Below are positions 22,930-34,589 of a DNA stretch of 64,000 nt, one piece after another. Numbering within the stretch: the stretch's first letter is position 1; every line of letters starts with the position of its first letter. This DNA comes from Cephalopachus bancanus (taxonomy: Eukaryota > Chordata > Mammalia > Primates > Tarsiidae). The stretch lies in assembly GCA_027257055.1 (NCBI GenBank), contig JAPVLO010000161.1, positions 4,170,501-4,234,500 on the forward strand. The letters run 5' to 3'. A model generated the notes under the pieces. The model saw only the letters and a program-made list of their open reading frames with translations, was not told the DNA's origin and searched no databases. The position numbers and the translations under genes were made by a program.

Positions 22930-23120
22930 CTTGAGTGAGGTCAAATGGATTTGCATGCCTGCTCCACTGCTAACTAGCTGTCACCTTGGGAAAGACACTG
23001 GAACTTCCTGAACTTTCACTCAAGTATTCTTCTCTGTAGCGTGAAGGTAATAATAGTTTCGACCACACAGAGGTTTTGTGTCAGTGAAATAAGCTAAAAA
23101 ATGGGAAATACATAGACAAG
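22930..23120 (+). repeat. MIR SINE
   Basis: CTCCACTGCTAACTAGCTGTCACCTTGGGAAA is the forward MIR signature (only part quoted here), followed by TAGCGTGAAGGTAATAATAG. Confidence 0.75.
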
Positions 23121-23656
23121 TACTGTGGTATATATATAAAAATGATGTCCACAGTGATGACAGTGAGGCTATGGTAAAGCTTCAGTCTTCCCGGAGAGAT
23201 TCAGTTTGGTACCCAAGATCCTAACTTCTGAGGTAATACAAAAAACAACACTGACCTGACACTAGCCTAGCTATGAAAACCTCGAATACTTCATGACTTT
23301 TTGAGCACCTCAAGTTCTTAGAACTTGTAATGGAAAGATTGTATTAGAGATGTCCAAAGTCCCTTTCAACGGTCAGTTTCTATAAAACATGAGCTTTTCA
23401 GCATTCAACTAAACTTTCAACTTGGTTCAGTTCTCAAAAGAAATATTTGAGCAAGCTCCTTGGAAAGACAGATGGAACTTAGAGACTCTGCCATCCAGGA
23501 CTTCATGGTTAATTAGGATGCTGTTGTTAAAACAGCCAAGTGATTGGCTGAGTACAATCACTGATTATTTTTTACATAGCAAATAAATTTGGATACGGTT
23601 TGTCTTAATTATCAACATTATGCAATTTTGTGACACAATTTTTCCTCCATTGAAAA

Positions 23657-23780
23657 ACAGCTAGCAGATATTTAATGAGCACTTATTATATGCCAGACAC
23701 TCTTCTAAGCACTCTGTATGTACTAATGAATTGAATCTTCAGACCAACACTACATAATAGGTACAGATATGGTTTCCCTA
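23657..23780 (-). repeat. MIR SINE
   Basis: ATATTTAATGAGCACTTATT and ATGCCAGACACTCTTCTAAG match the reversed MIR 3' half. Confidence 0.75.
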
Positions 23781-24139
23781 ATGGACAACTCTCCATCAGA
23801 TTTCAAAATATATAATATCCCAAAGTCTTGTGCTACGGTTTCATTTTTATCTTTCTTCATTAATTGCTTCCTTTATAAGACACCAAAATATCTGAATTTC
23901 AGGCATACATTCGTGCTTAATAACATCCTTCTCCCTGGAATTTCATAATACTTCACAAAAATTTCTTTTTCTTTCTTTCTTTTTGATTTCATTATTTCTG
24001 ACAGGACTCCCATTAGTCTCATTTTAAAGATAGGAAAACCAAGTCTTCAGGACTAAAGAGGGTAGTACACAGAGTATGAGTTTGGGAATGACCAAACCCG
24101 AGGCTGAATCCACAGGCACGAGGCAGGTAGTGCCCTACA

Positions 24140-24330
24140 GGGGCATTAAGAAGCTTGGGCTTTATGCCAGCTTCAACAGGAAGCCATTGGAAGGTTTTAA
24201 TAAAAAGGTCGGGGCATGATCTGAGTTATTTTTAGGAAGGATCACTGGGACATGCAGTTTGGAGAATTAGAGGGAAGTTGAGAGACTGGTGTGAGCTTGT
24301 CAAAAGTCAGTCCAGTAATGATAATAGGGC
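24140..24330 (-). repeat. L2 LINE fragment
   Basis: GGGCTTTATGCCAGCTTCAAC, AAGCCATTGGAAGGTTTTAA and GGGCATGATCTGAGTTATTT match the reverse of the L2 ORF2 3' region. Confidence 0.65.
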
Positions 24331-24579
24331 TAATGAGAAGTAGGCAAACTCAGAAGCTAATTGGGGTGAAACTATTAATATATTTACTATATTTACTGTT
24401 CATTGAGTGGAAGTGCATCATCATAAAGGTCTTTAGCTTCATTGTCAAGTTGAGTAGCCTGAGGAGGAGGAGAAAGGGGAGAAGTTGGTCTTGCGGTCTC
24501 AGAGGAGGCAGAGGTGGAAGAAATACCATGTATAAGAGGACCCACAGAATTCAAACTTGTGTTGATCAAGGGTCAACCA

Positions 24580-24581
<2 letters not shown>

Positions 24582-24613
<32 letters not shown>
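24582..24613. repeat. (GT)n microsatellite
   Basis: About 16 GT units ending 5 bp before the mariner-like element; it may have grown beside the TA target. Confidence 0.95.
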
Positions 24614-24615
<2 letters not shown>

Positions 24616-24618
24616 ATA

Positions 24619-25187
24619 CACAAGGGGGCACCCCTCCAAAATGGAACTATTTTTTGAGGGGGAGGTCCCCTTGTAGTGCAGACATCCCCCACTAGGTGAG
24701 TGTTCCAGGAACCCACTGGCATCAGTGTACCAGCTAGCATTGTTGTAAGAGGCTGCGTTCAGCTTCAGTGAAATTTTTTTTGGAGTTTCTTTGAACTCAT
24801 TTGCCCATTTCATGAGGGGTGATTTCCGAGCACACCTGCCCACACTGTGCTGAGTGTTCAGCAGTTTTTGACCAAAATGGCATAATCTCTGTGCTCAACC
24901 CTCCCTATTCACCTGATCTCACCCCGAATGACTTCTTTTTGTTTCCCTGGATTTAAAAAAGTCCTCAAAGGGAAACATTTTGCTGATGTGGAAAAGATTT
25001 TTTAAAAAATGGCAGAAACACTAAAAGGCCTTAAAACTGACAAGCTCAAAAATTGTTTTGAGCAGTGGAAAAAGCATATCGATAAGTGTATTGCATCAAA
25101 TGGAGAGTAATTTTTAGGTGACTGAAGTTTAAACATGAAAGAATAAATACACAATTGCAATAAATTCCATTTGGGGAGATTTCCCCG
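24619..25187 (+). mobile_element. Internally deleted mariner-like transposon
   Basis: The ends CACAAGGGGGCACCCCTCCA and (reversed) CGGGGAAATCTCCCCAAATG share GGGG, CTCC/CCCC and AAATGGAA in register and are flanked by TA, as terminal inverted repeats of a Tc1/mariner element. Inside, with frameshifts, lies the C-terminal part of a mariner transposase: S-P-D-L-T-P-N-D-F-F-L-F (with the last catalytic Asp), then LKNCFEQWKKHIDKC. A full mariner is about 1.3 kb, so about half is missing. It is a fossil with no open frame. The exact family name is not certain. Confidence 0.75.
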
Positions 25188-25189
25188 TA

Positions 25190-25575
25190 TATATATATCC
25201 ACATATATATATGAAATAAGAATGAATGTGTGCATGAGTTGGTATATATACAAATATTTTCTAGTCCTTTCAGAATCAATGAAACTCCAGCAGCAGCAAA
25301 CATATCTAGTGCCGAGATTTTTTATGATTCCAGAGATGGGGTTGGGAAAATACAAGTTGAGCCTATAAAAAAAAAATCTTTTGTCATCAAAATAAAAGGA
25401 ACTTGTATGTTAAAAAGGTAGTGGCATGTTGAAAGAACACAGAAGCCACCCTGAAGGCATTCCTAATGGACAAAGCTGGAGCTATTTGAACAATAAAATA
25501 AATAATGATAATATTGCATCATCACCCATATAATCTTAAAAATTCATAAATCCTTAGAGTTATAAATAAACAGGG
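25190..25575 (+). other. GALNT17: Intron, AT-rich, no recognised element
   Basis: Short (TA)n runs at about 25188-25212; otherwise unassigned. Confidence 0.4.
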
Positions 25576-25885
25576 GGAGGCCAGGCATGTTGACTCACAC
25601 CTATAATCCTTGCACTTTGGGAGGCCGAGATGAAAGGGTTGCCTGAACCCATGGGTTCGAGACCAGTCTGGGTAACTTGGCAAGACCTCATCCCTACAAT
25701 AAATCAAAAAAATTAACCAGGTGTGGCGGCACGTGCTTGTAGTTCCAGCTACTTGGAAGGCTGAGGCAGAAGGATCGCCTGAGCCCAGCAGGTCGAGGCT
25801 ATGGTGACTGTGAGCGTGCCACTGCACTCCAGCCTGGGTGACAGAGACTCTGACTCAAAAAAATAAAAAATAAAAACAAAAATGA
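25576..25885 (+). mobile_element. Alu, intermediate type
   Basis: Full dimer from AGGCCAGGCATGTTGACTCA to an A-rich tail with (AAAT) interruptions. Flanked by ATAAACAGGGG and ATAAACAAGGGG. Confidence 0.93.
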
Positions 25886-26122
25886 ATAAATAGATAAACA
25901 AGGGGAAAGGGACAGCTCTTTCTCTGAGTAGAAGTTCAGTGAGTAAACGTAGAAAGTTGTAAAAATAGCACAGACAGTCCCTGTGTACATGTCGCCCAGC
26001 CCATCCTGAAGTCCACATCTTATATAATCACGGTGTAATGATCAGCACCAGGAAATTAGTATTGGTACAATCCTATTAACTAGTCTACAGGCCTTGTGGG
26101 CATTTTATCAGTTTTGGAAAAT

Positions 26123-26412
26123 TTTTTTTTTTTTTTTTGAGTTGGAGTCTCACTCTGTCACCCAGACCGGAATGCAGTGGCCACTCCTGGCCACCGCAGC
26201 CTCAACCTGCTGGGCTCCGGCGACCCTTCCGCCTCAGCCTTCCAAGTAGCCGGAATTACAGGCATGTGCTACCACGCCCGGCTGATTTTTTGATTTATTT
26301 TAGAGATGAGGTCTTGCTGCCCAGGCGGATCTCGAACCCGCGGGCTCAAGCAATCCACTCACCTCAGCCTCCCAAAGGCGCGGGATTACAGGCTGAGCCA
26401 CTGAGCCCAGCT
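26123..26412 (-). mobile_element. Alu, lineage-specific variant
   Basis: Full reverse-oriented dimer. TCAGTTTTGGAAA precedes and follows it as a target duplication. Confidence 0.95.
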
Positions 26413-26530
26413 CAGTTTTGGAAATTTAATCCCCAATGCAACAGTGGTGGAAGGTGTCTAGGCCATGAGAGCAGAGTGAATGGATTACTGCCATTATCAC
26501 TAACTTGGTTCTTTATAAAAGCAGGAGTTT
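26413..26530 (+). mobile_element. MaLR-type LTR fragment (MST/MLT1-like)
   Basis: TTTAATCCCCAATGCAACAG, CTAGGCCATGAGAGCAGAGTG and CTTTATAAAAGCAGGAGTTTG follow the order of an MST/MLT1 LTR. No internal retroviral sequence is seen. Confidence 0.6.
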
Positions 26531-26799
26531 GACTCCCTCTCCCCCACCAGGTCCCTTTACTTTCCCAAGATCCCACATTGCATTGTGTTGTCTTGTCTCC
26601 CTAGTCTCCTCTTATCTGGGACAGCTCCTCAGTCCTACCTGGTTTTTAATGGTTTTGACACTTTTGAATCACACTGAGCAAAGATTTTGTAGTGTCCCTC
26701 CATTAGGATTTGTCTAATGTTTTATCATGATTAGACTGAGATGATTATGCATTTTTAGTAAGAAAACCACAGAGGTGATGCTGTGCCCTTGTCAGTGCA

Positions 26800-28845
26800 T
26801 CCTACTGGAGAGACAGGATGTTTTATCACTGATGACATTAAAGGTAAAACTCAAAACCCTAGTTTGATGGGTGCCATTTGCTGAGATCAAGGACACAGGC
26901 TTTGGACGGGGCGGGGAGGGGGGAGGGGGTATGAGTTCTATTCAGGGCATTGTGGATCTGGGGAGAGGTGACATTGGAAATCCCAACAGTGCTGTCCTCT
27001 AGGCAGCTGGACATACATTTAGTGGATGACAGAGTCAGAGCAGCAGACACCAGCTGAGGAACGGTAGACTCAAATCCTGTTCCCCAGAGGTCCAGCAAGC
27101 TGAAGGCCACACGTGAGTTAGCTGTAGGAACAAGAAACCATTAGGAGAGTACTTTCCATGGAGTGTGGTAGGGAAGCCAGACTGGAGTGTGTGCAGGGGA
27201 GAAAGGGAGACAGGATGGAGGGAACTTTCAGGAAGATTGCCTGTGAAGGAAGGCAGGAAGACAGATGGGGTGACAGGAGGGGGCTTTGTTACTTGAAAGC
27301 ATTTTCAAGGCGGGGTGAAGGAGAGGGAAAGACTAAACTGAAAGGAGTTTGTTACATTTCAAAAACACGAGTAGAAAATCTAGCAAACATGAGAATTAAC
27401 ACTCAGAAAGACAGAGCTCTGTCATCTTAATTTAAATAAAACTGTACCAAACACTATATTTCCCTTGGTCAAATTATAGAATATTGGAAGAGAAATTTAG
27501 GCTATTTTTTTTTCCCTAAGAGAAATGTATGAGTTCAGAAATTGACTGACCTGTCAACCCAGGTTATGGCTCATTTAACATAGCTTATAATGCTGAAGAT
27601 TCCAGATACCAGGGAAGGGCATTCTTCTAGGGAATTCCAGGGAAATATTCGTTCTGGCTAGAAGGGCACGGCACATAGTGGGTGATCTACAAATGTTGAA
27701 TGAGGTGTGCATATTAGCTGCCAGTGGGAAAGGGTCCCATAGCTTTAGCCAGGCTATGTTGTGGCTGTGTGGTGGACCCATGTTGGACACAGCCTACCGC
27801 AAACTTCAGGATATGGTCACGAGCTCAGGTGAGAAGGAGGAAGCTGGTCAGCTCAAGAGGAAACAATCTAGTTGGAAAAGTCCACAAAATAAGGTGGAAG
27901 AAGCCACTGTGTCCATGGGCTGTTCAGCTTCTAGAATTGCAAGGAAAAAATGCAGTGTCTTCAGTGGCAGACAATTAAAAAAAAAAAACACACATGCACC
28001 AACTTCTGCAGGGTCATTTTCATTAGTTAAACAACATTGTGCAAATGAATAGGTCCTGAACAAGTCTTGGAGAATTGTGGGTGCTCAATGATGTTGGGAA
28101 TCTGGATCCAAAGTCAAGGTTGGTAACATTTCAGAGTGTCCCCAAATACACTCTCACACATGGGCATGACTGGGGCTACCTCTGGCTCCTCTGTTCAGGC
28201 CGCACCCTCTAAATTCCAGCATGGTAGAGGCCGATCAAAGTTGGCTGCTGGTAGGTGGTTTGCCTGGGGTTAGTTGGCAAGCAAGCTCACCCCCAAGAAG
28301 TGCAAAGGAACACTGAATCCAACAGGAGAAGCCGTGACAGCTGAGGGCCTGAGGGCATGAGTGGAGCACAGGAGTTAACTTTGGGGATGCAGAGCTGAGA
28401 TACCGAGTCCAGTCCAAGGCTCAATCTCTTTGGGAATTGGGTCCATTTCAAGCAAGGGCATGCAGGATCTGGACCAAGCCAGGAAAATAAAGTGTGGGTG
28501 GAGGAGGCTGACAGGAGCTGAGCAGGGGACAGGTCCAACTTGAGTAGTCCACAGACACATAGACCCAGCCCAAGAGACCCCGAGAGTGGGTCTTCTGGGA
28601 GTTTGCTCAACTGGTCAGCAGGATTGTTTGAAGGCATCAACCCTTGGACAAATAGCTCTAGGAGAGAGCAGGAAGCTGGGATCTCCCGAGGGCCAGGAAG
28701 GAGCCAGGGCCAAGAAATACTGGCCACCTGAGGCCACATTGAAACCTATAGGGAAGGATAGAAGTTCTTGGTAAAGCTGGAACTAACTGTAGTTGTCCAG
28801 TGGTGGGTGAGGTCAGGGAGAATAATAATAACAAATATAAATATA
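26800..28845 (+). other. GALNT17: Intron, mostly unique
   Basis: Contains a G-run cluster at 26908-26929 and an L2-like 3' end near 27660-27710 (GGCACATAGTGGGTGATCTA). No exon or RNA gene seen. Confidence 0.45.
26908..26929 (+). other. Potential G-quadruplex
   Basis: Four G-runs of at least four bases separated by single C or A bases within 22 nt, on the sense strand of the intron. Confidence 0.8.
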
Positions 28846-28849
28846 CTTT

Positions 28850-29220
28850 CTTGCGAAGTTGTTTGATTTCCGTAGCTACTTTATGAGGTAGTCCTATAAT
28901 TATCCACATTTTATTTTATTTGCTTTTTATTTTTTGGAGACAGGATTTCACTCTATTGCCCAGGCTGGAGTGCAATGGCACAATCTCGGCTCACCACAGC
29001 CTGTAACTCCTGGGCTCAGGGAATCCTCCCACCTCAGCCTCCCAAAGTGCTGGGATTATAGGCGTGAGCCACCATGCCTGGGCCCCCCATTTTAAGTTAG
29101 ATAAAAAAAGCAGAGCCCCATAGGACTAAAGTAACTGGCCCAGAGTCATGAAACTATTAAATGGCGGAGCTTGGATTTCTTAAGCAGGCTTGAGAGTCCA
29201 AGTCCTTAACCATTATGCCC
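28850..29220 (-). repeat. MIR SINE split by an Alu monomer
   Basis: TTTATGAGGTAGTCCTATAAT before, and AGTAACTGGCCCAGAGTCAT, GGCGGAGCTTGGATTTCTTA, TTAACCATTATGCCCTTCTG after, are the two halves of a reversed MIR. Confidence 0.78.
28932..29090 (-). mobile_element. Free Alu monomer (FLAM/FRAM-type)
   Basis: A single 150-bp monomer: GGAGACAGGATTTCACTCTA ... GTGCTGGGATTATAGGCGTG. It is not followed by a second arm, which fits the fossil monomers that preceded dimeric Alus. Confidence 0.8.
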
Positions 29221-29224
29221 TTCT

Positions 29225-31055
29225 GCCTCTAATGACACAGCACAGGAATCCAGGAAGGTTGTTCCAGTTGGCAAGGTGAGCTGGCTGAGCCATGATACAG
29301 GTTTTGCTTAGATTGTGCTAAGAAGACAGCATGTGTTGGTCCCCTCTTCCGCTGTACCAAGACACAATTCCACCTTCCCACTTCACATACACAGAAAACA
29401 AAGAAATGCATGTTATCAGGAATCTGTCTTATTGGGAAGTAGTCTCGGCTCCCTTAACCAATTTAGCAGTCAGGGGTGAGCTTCGAAGGCATGCTTTGGA
29501 ATTTCCTCCTGATTCCTGGGAAGTCGGAGTGAACTATTATCCCCTCTCCTACTCTGCTCTTCCAGCTCTCATCCTGGTGCTTCCTGCACCAAGACTCCCA
29601 GGTCTTTCCACAAGGACATGTGGGTCATACCCTACCATTTCCCCGGCAACCCCTGCCACCTCCACTACACTGTCACTGCCTCAATCCATCCACTCCTAGA
29701 ACTGTGTCTGCAGGAAGATCAACCCAGGGTTTTGTGGCACAAAGAAGTTTCCCCATTCATCCCAAGTAGCAGGTGCATTTTGTGGGATCATAGTGCTTGA
29801 ATCAAGCATGATGAATCATGTGATGGAAGGAAGAAGCCTGAGGAGAGAGGCCCTTGGGACCAGGAGCTGGTCTTCTTTACAGAATCCGGATGGTTCCATA
29901 GATGCCTACTAAATACCCAGATATATTTTTAAAACAACTTTACAGAGTACAATAAGCTGCATCCACTTAAAGTGTACAATTTGATGAGTTATGACAGGTA
30001 TGCACACCTGTGAAGCTGCCCTCTCCAGTCAAGATATAGAACATTTCCATTCCCCACGCCAATGATTCCCTGTGCCCCTTTTCTCCAACCCCAGTTCTCA
30101 GGCAATCACCACTTATCCAATGTGAGACATTCCTTTTTTTTCTATATTCAGTTTGGAATCTGACATTGAGATGCTCCAAAGGCAGACTTCTCTGTAAATG
30201 TCAAAAAGTCAATAGAGAAAGAGTGTCTTCCCAGGTGTCCTCCAGGCCTGGTACTGGGTCTGTCTCCCGGGTCAGCCTGAAAGGGCTCCTGTCCATTGCT
30301 GGTCTCCCTTTTCCTTTGCCTACCCCAACTTCTCACACACCAAGGTCTTGATTTGAAAAATATGCACGTGTATATGTCATCATAAGAAACCATTCTTATG
30401 AGCTTCAAGCAACAAACAAATAAATTTACTTTAAAGCAGGTTTGAATCAGTGGAAACAGCTCTCTGTTTTCTGAGTAGAAGCTGGGAACACGGTATTTTT
30501 CATTTAGCCATGGTTTTCTACAATAACTTCCTGATTTTAAATGATGAGAAGGACCATTAATAGGAAAGCAATTGCATGCCATGTTTTTATTGATAATCTG
30601 ATATGTTTTGCTGTGCTCCAGAATCATTCCACACTTATTTGTCTGGTTTGTGTTTATCTGGCTATACTCTGCATATTTTAGTTTTTCTTCAAGGCTGTTA
30701 AATTTGGGTTAATAGTTGTGTGTGTCTCTTAGATCATCTCAAAGAGAAAATTATTTCCTCCCCTAAATGAGAATTAACTGTATTTGAGCTCAGATATTTT
30801 TTTCTGATGCATTAGGGTGTGGATAATGATGTTCATTTCTCCTCTTGGGCCCAGGAGCCAAACCTAAAACAATCTCATTTAATTCAAAAGACATTTAGAG
30901 AGCATTTGCTTTTTGTAAGATACTTTTCTTGGTCCTTATGCTGTATAAACATGGGTACAGTGCTGATGTCCTAAAACCAACAACAACAATAACAAGAACC
31001 TATAGCAAAGAAAGAAGCATTCATAGAATACAAAATTAGGTTAAGTTGAAAGAAT
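29225..31055 (+). other. GALNT17: Intron, mostly unique
   Basis: About 29925-30130 (AAACAACTTTACAGAGTACA ... AAGATATAGAACATTTCCAT) is of the old L1M/unclassified LINE type. The rest is unassigned. Confidence 0.4.
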
Positions 31056-31059
31056 GACA

Positions 31060-31430
31060 TCTGGGTGGGAGCAGTATGGAACCAGTGGCTATAGGATGGT
31101 TGTAGGGTGGGAATATACCCCACACAAGGGAGGCAAAATGGACTGTTGGCTGTTTTCTGAGAAACCTTAAGTCATCTGTCAGACTAAACCAGGAAAGCAA
31201 GAATTAACCCTGAAAAGATAAGTTGTGCCACAGGGTGGAAGGTCATGGTAAAAAGTTTATTCTTAAATCTGTGGTCTATGGGAGCAGTGGAAGGTTGAGG
31301 CAGGGAACAGTATGATTTGAACCTGCAGAACTGGGTAGGGCAGACAGGAACTGGTAGGGTCTGGAGGCAGGATGACCAGTGATGACGGTACTGCAGCAGT
31401 TCAAGTCTCAGAGTTGTCATACCTGGAATT
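31060..31430 (-). repeat. L2 LINE fragment
   Basis: GGAAGGTCATGGTAAAAAGTTTA, CAGTATGATTTGAACCTGCA and GACGGTACTGCAGCAGTTCAAG resemble the reversed L2 3' ORF region. Confidence 0.6.
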
Positions 31431-32039
31431 TTGGGAAGAAACACATGGAGGCAATAATTCAAAGACTGATCCAAGTTGGTAAAGGTGATCCAAGTTGGCA
31501 AGTCTATTCTGGGGGAGACATCAGGACTCCGGGTGTGTAACAGGGAGCTGGATTGTCTGTTAGCCATGTAAGAGGAGTAAGAGTCATAAACTTCTGGCGA
31601 CTGTAAACTCAGAGGAAGCAGCATTACCCATGTGCTCCTCAGGGGAGCACATGATGTGTGAACACACGCCCTCTCTTCCAGTTAGCAGGATTACCTTGGC
31701 AACAGTGAGCATCCTGTGGGGGGTGAGATGATAAATTCTACAGAGAGTGGCTTGGCCATATTTTGGTGAGTAAGCATCAAAGTGATGAAATCACTTCCAG
31801 TAGTAGAGCAGATGAGATACTTTGAAGGGTCTTCCTGCTACTATACAGCTAGATTCTAGATAAACCACAACAAACAGTGCTTGAAAACCTTTCTAGACTC
31901 ACAAGAAAGTGGCTGTATCCATGAGCTTTTGCTGCATAACAAGCTACTCCTAGACATTGTCAGACAAACTGAATATGAGAGTGTTTACTATGACAGACAG
32001 TCACCAAAAGAACCGTTAATGTACTTCAATAAGTGGGAT
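31431..32039 (+). other. GALNT17: Intron, no firm element
   Basis: No assignable repeat or coding signal. Confidence 0.4.
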
Positions 32040-32290
32040 CTAAGCTAAGGGTCTACAGAAGCATACAGAATGACATAAAGGGCATTGGAAACTCAGAGGC
32101 AGAGGATGGAAAGGAGAGAGGGATGAAAAATTGCCTGTTGGGTATAGTGTACCCTAATAGGGGTGATGGCTACACTTAATGCCCAGACTTCTTCACCACA
32201 GTAAAAAGCAGTCATGTAACCAAAACTCATTTGTACCCCTCAAGCTATTGAAATAGATAAAAAAAAATATTAAAGAAAAAGAAAAAAGAA
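32040..32290 (+). mobile_element. L1 3' end fragment
   Basis: GGAAAGGAGAGAGGGATGAAA, GGTGATGGCTACACTTAATG, CCATGTAACCAAAACTCATT-like sequence and a final A-rich tail are the 3' UTR of an L1MA/PB-age element. Confidence 0.75.
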
Positions 32291-32599
32291 TGTACTTCAA
32301 GGAGAAGGAAAATTATTCCAGAAGAATGTCTTGAGGCAAGAGTGAATTATAAGCAAAGGAGCTTATAAACATATAAATAAATCTAAGCAAACATTTCTTG
32401 CATAAAGTAGTGAGAATAATGTCTAATTTGGGGAGTGGGGAGGGGGGTTACAACCAAAATACTGAACAGAGGTAATCAGATTTGGTATCCTAATGTCCTT
32501 AAATTTCATTGAGGAGACGTGGATATTAAGATATTGACTACCATTTGATTTTGCTAAGTTGTCAATGGTTAAATTTCAAGAATAAATAATAAAATAATA

Positions 32600-33119
32600 G
32601 AAATAGACTATACTTTATGAATCTGTAGAAGGAGACAAAATGAAATGTGATGACATTCCAACAAATAAACCAAAACACAACAGAGCCAGACAAAGGCAAG
32701 TAAAGGCGTAACTAAGGAAACACAGAAGACTGGATAAACAGAAAGCACAAAGAAAGATCATAGAAATAAGTCTAGATATATCATTGATCACAATAAGTGC
32801 ACATGGACTATTCGAACACTCCAGTTAAAAGACAGAGATTGTCATCCTATTTTTACAAAAATCTAACTGTATTCTCTTTTCAAGAGATACATTTTCAACC
32901 TTAGGAGAGGGAAATGTTGAAAGTATAAGGATGGAAAGGGTCATGGCAGGCAAATCCTAAAGAGTAGGAAGCTGGGGTAATTTTATTAATGTCAAATGGA
33001 GTAGCCTGTAAAACAAAATGCATTATTCAAGATGAAATGTGTCATTGTACGATGATAAAAGATTTAGTGCAGGAGGAGGATAGAATAATTCTTAACTCGT
33101 ATGGACCTCTCAAATATGT
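32600..33119 (+). mobile_element. Old L1 fragment, endonuclease part of ORF2
   Basis: TCTTTTCAAGAGATACATTTTC, AAAGTATAAGGATGGAAAGG, CAGGCAAATCCTAAAGAGTAGG and GATGATAAAAGATTTAGTGC follow ORF2 5' sequence in order, heavily diverged. Confidence 0.6.
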
Positions 33120-33417
33120 CTTCTCTCCTTCGCTGTCACCACTTGAGTTCAGACCCTCATTGGTGCTTCGACTTCCATCGGGCCTCATTATGGTTCATTC
33201 TCCTCTCAGCAGCCAGTATGGTCAGCCTCAAATTCAGATGGCTCACCTGAGAAAACCCTGATTCCTGAGATTGATGTGTCCATCTAGTGGAGTCTCACCT
33301 GCACTGTTAGCAAAATCTAATAGCATTCAATATCTTAACATCCGTGTCTCCTCAATAACTCTTGCTCCCTACCTCTGCACTCCATCATGGTGAAAGCTAT
33401 GCTTGGATCCTTTAAAG

Positions 33418-34033
33418 CAGGGGTCCTCAACTTTTAAAACAGGGGGCTAGTTCACTGTCCCTCAGACCGTTGGAGGGGCGGACTATAGTTTAAAAAAAAA
33501 ACTATGAACAAATTCCTATGCACACTGCACATATCTTATTTTGAAGTGAAAAAACAAAATGGGAACAAATACAATATTTAAAATGAAGAACAAGTAAAGT
33601 TAAATCAACAAACTTACCAGTATTTCAATGGGAACTTTGGGCCCGCTTTTGGCTAATGAGATGGTCAATGTCCGGTTCCATATTTGTCACTGCTAGTCGT
33701 AACAAGTGATGCAAGTGTGCATCAGTTAGTCTAGATCTGGTTGGAGATTTCAGATGTTTCGTTCTGGAAAAAGTCTGTTCACAGACATAAGTGCTGCCAA
33801 AGATGGTTGCCATTTTGAGTGCATGGTTCCTGAGATTACTGAGAGGAGAAGTCGGGAGACAGAGAGAAGGAGGGGAGTCAGAGAGTGCGACGCACATTCC
33901 ACACATGCGCACTGCGGCCCGGATGAGTCGGCTGCTAGGCAGGACAGGCAGTGGTGGCAAAAACACCCGGTGGGCCGGATAAATGTCCTCGGCGTACCGC
34001 ATGTGGCCCACGGCCATAGTTTGAGGACCCCTG
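33418..34033. mobile_element. hAT (Charlie/SPIN-like) DNA transposon, nonautonomous
   Basis: A 616-bp element with perfect 13-bp terminal inverted repeats (CAGGGGTCCTCAA at 33418-33430, its complement at 34021-34033) and a perfect 8-bp target duplication CTTTAAAG (33410-33417, 34034-34041). The 8-bp duplication and the palindromic target are diagnostic for the hAT superfamily. On the - strand at about 33640-33830 lies the C-terminal hAT dimerisation segment (MATIFGSTYVCEQTFS, then LKSPTRSRLTDAHLHHLL). The rest of the transposase is missing, so it needed help in trans. Little decay of ends suggests a fairly young insertion. The family name cannot be fixed from memory. Confidence 0.93.
33640..33830 (-). 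pseudogene. hAT transposase C-terminal remnant
   Basis: In-frame remnant of the hAT C-terminal dimerisation domain within the element above. It is part of a longer open stretch (33625-34017), the N-terminal part of which comes from noncoding element sequence. The catalytic DDE region, BED zinc finger and start are absent. No cellular gene is implied. Confidence 0.8.
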
Positions 34034-34195
34034 CTTTAAAGCATCACATTTCCTCTAGTCTTCAGGCCTTTGGACATGCTGCTGTCTTTGCCTGGGCTGG
34101 TCCTTCTCTTACTTTGCCTAGTTGGCTGGCTACATCAGGGCTTGGCTTCAATACCCTCTTCTCTAGGAAGCTTTCTTTGACCTCCCTCTTCACTG

Positions 34196-34589
34196 AAGAA
34201 ATGAAAGAGAAGAGAGAGAGAGAATTATTTAAGGTATCCGCAGAGTGCATAGAAGGTCAAAAACTGAAGGGAGTGAGAAAGAGTGAAGGAAGACAGGTTT
34301 TGAGCAGTAGGAGAAATAACTTTTCAACAAAATGAAAAGTAGTATTCTCTGAGAGCAGTAAGGACCCAGGACACTAGGATAGGTGATGGAAAGATACCTT
34401 TTTTAAAACTTAGATTCTGGCAGGGGTGGGAGGAACGGAGGCTGACAGAGTCACATGAGGTGAATGAAAAGATGAGAGATTCAGTTGGACTGTGTATCTG
34501 TATCGGTGTGGTCAGTTGGCACCTGCTCTCCCTTGTAAGAGCAAGAACCAGCACCATAGAGAGTGACCATGAAGTACCAGCCTGGTTGC
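34196..34589 (+). other. GALNT17: Intron, no recognised element
   Basis: Purine-rich but unassigned. Confidence 0.4.

Larger units (their letters stand above)
25890..26790 (+). mobile_element. Old L1M-type 3' sequence, split by an LTR fragment and an Alu
   Basis: Two blocks (25890-26120 and 26545-26790) carry the familiar old-LINE sequence AATGATCAGCACCAGGAAATTAGTATTGG (partly quoted) and TTGTCTCCCTAGTCTCCTCT ... CTCATGATTAGA-like sequence. The gap is filled by an LTR fragment and an Alu. The subfamily cannot be named from here. Confidence 0.5.
33120..34195 (+). repeat. L2 LINE fragment, split by a hAT transposon
   Basis: GAGTTCAGACCCTCATTGGTG before, and GGCCTTTGGACATGCTGCTG, CTTCTCTAGGAAGCTTTCTT after, are consecutive parts of L2. 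The hAT element at 33418 separates them. Confidence 0.65.

Noticed and set aside
28287..28739. 150-codon open frame on the - strand
   Set aside because: Intron sequence with no acceptor/donor pair and no recognisable domain; overlapping open frames on the other strand indicate composition.
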